Source of the DNA: Cristatella mucedo
Taxonomy: Eukaryota > Bryozoa > Phylactolaemata > Cristatellidae
Reading direction: 5' to 3'
Length of the DNA stretch: 64,000 bases
Assembly (NCBI GenBank): GCA_009760855.2
Contig: WPIO01000002.1
Location: forward strand, 12,684,001 to 12,748,000
Of the stretch, positions 63,601 through 64,000 are shown one piece after another. Both the position numbers and the translations under genes were made by a program. Under the pieces are notes generated by a model. It was not told the origin of the DNA. It saw nothing but the letters and a program-made list of their open reading frames with translations, and searched no databases. Each line of letters starts with the position of its first letter. Positions within the stretch are counted from its first letter, which is position 1.

Positions 63601-64000
63601 CTGTGCACAGGCCCTTCTCGGGGATGCTCCCACCAGCTGTTGAGGAAAGGAGCGGTTCCCAGCCTCCATGCAATCGAACGAACTACAGAAGCTACCATCG
63701 GAGGGGACAATCAAGTTTCAAGTGCGTTACAGACCTAATCTTTTCAGACAGGTCTACACAGATCTACACTGCCTTTAGTGAGCAGCTGCAGGCGCTCCAA
63801 TTTTATTGCACATTACTTTAAGACCCGTTGGTCTTCAGAGGCCTCATTCAACGGAGCTCACAGTTTTAAACTGTTTCTCCAGTCGGAGCCCAGCAAGTGC
63901 TCTGCATTTACATGTTGGACGGGGAGCATTCCAGGTGCAGCTTCAGGCAATCGGAATTGGAGGCACTAGCTCCTCTTTAGATGACGCTCAACGAAGCGTC
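63601..64000. other. Window end, nothing recognised
   Basis: No feature that I can support; it might be internal sequence of the LTR element to the left. Confidence 0.3.

Overview
The window is animal nuclear DNA. It has a spliced gene with GT-AG introns, many microsatellites, and dense fragments of L2/CR1-type non-LTR retrotransposons, tRNA-derived SINEs, an LTR element and satellite DNA. The gene organisation and repeat types suggest an invertebrate, plausibly a marine or early-branching metazoan, but I cannot name the species from sequence alone.

The main gene is a complete DHX9/RNA helicase A/Maleless orthologue on the + strand. It has 27 coding exons from the ATG at 24423 to the stop at 60348-60350. 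I placed every exon by its splice sites and by homology to DHX9. The exon lengths sum to 4059 nt, which is 1352 residues plus a stop, and all splice phases agree. In order the protein has two dsRNA-binding domains, the Trp-rich transactivation segment, the DEIH helicase core (K407 in motif I, DEIH at 501-504, SAT at 533-535, motif VI at 752-759), the HA2 and OB-fold regions, and a glycine-rich tail. One intron (after exon 11) uses a GC donor.

Left part (1-24.4 kb): 1591-3913 holds four phase-0 exons of an unidentified minus-strand coiled-coil gene. 7166-9262 is an intact short LTR retroelement with 284-bp LTRs, TG..CA ends, an ACTAC target-site duplication, a gag-like ORF and an alanine-rich minisatellite ORF, but no pol. 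11.7-12.8 kb and 16.5-17.9 kb are L2-like copies. 15551-15908 holds two exons of an unidentified plus-strand gene. 18.5-18.9 kb is a degenerate TTTAGGG-like array. 20.1-21.8 kb is a strongly diverged satellite of about 180 bp period. 22738-22850 is a long near-perfect hairpin.

DHX9 introns (24.5-60 kb) hold most of the mobile DNA. They carry sense and antisense L2-like copies, including two nested insertions, a second non-LTR family with (ATTAC)n tails, and six SINEs in both orientations. Inverted pairs inside one pre-mRNA could fold into long dsRNA, the class of structure DHX9 unwinds, so feedback of the helicase on its own transcript is possible (inference).

Right flank (60.5-64 kb): no convincing gene, one L2-like tail, and a diverged relative of the 7-9 kb LTR near 63.4 kb.
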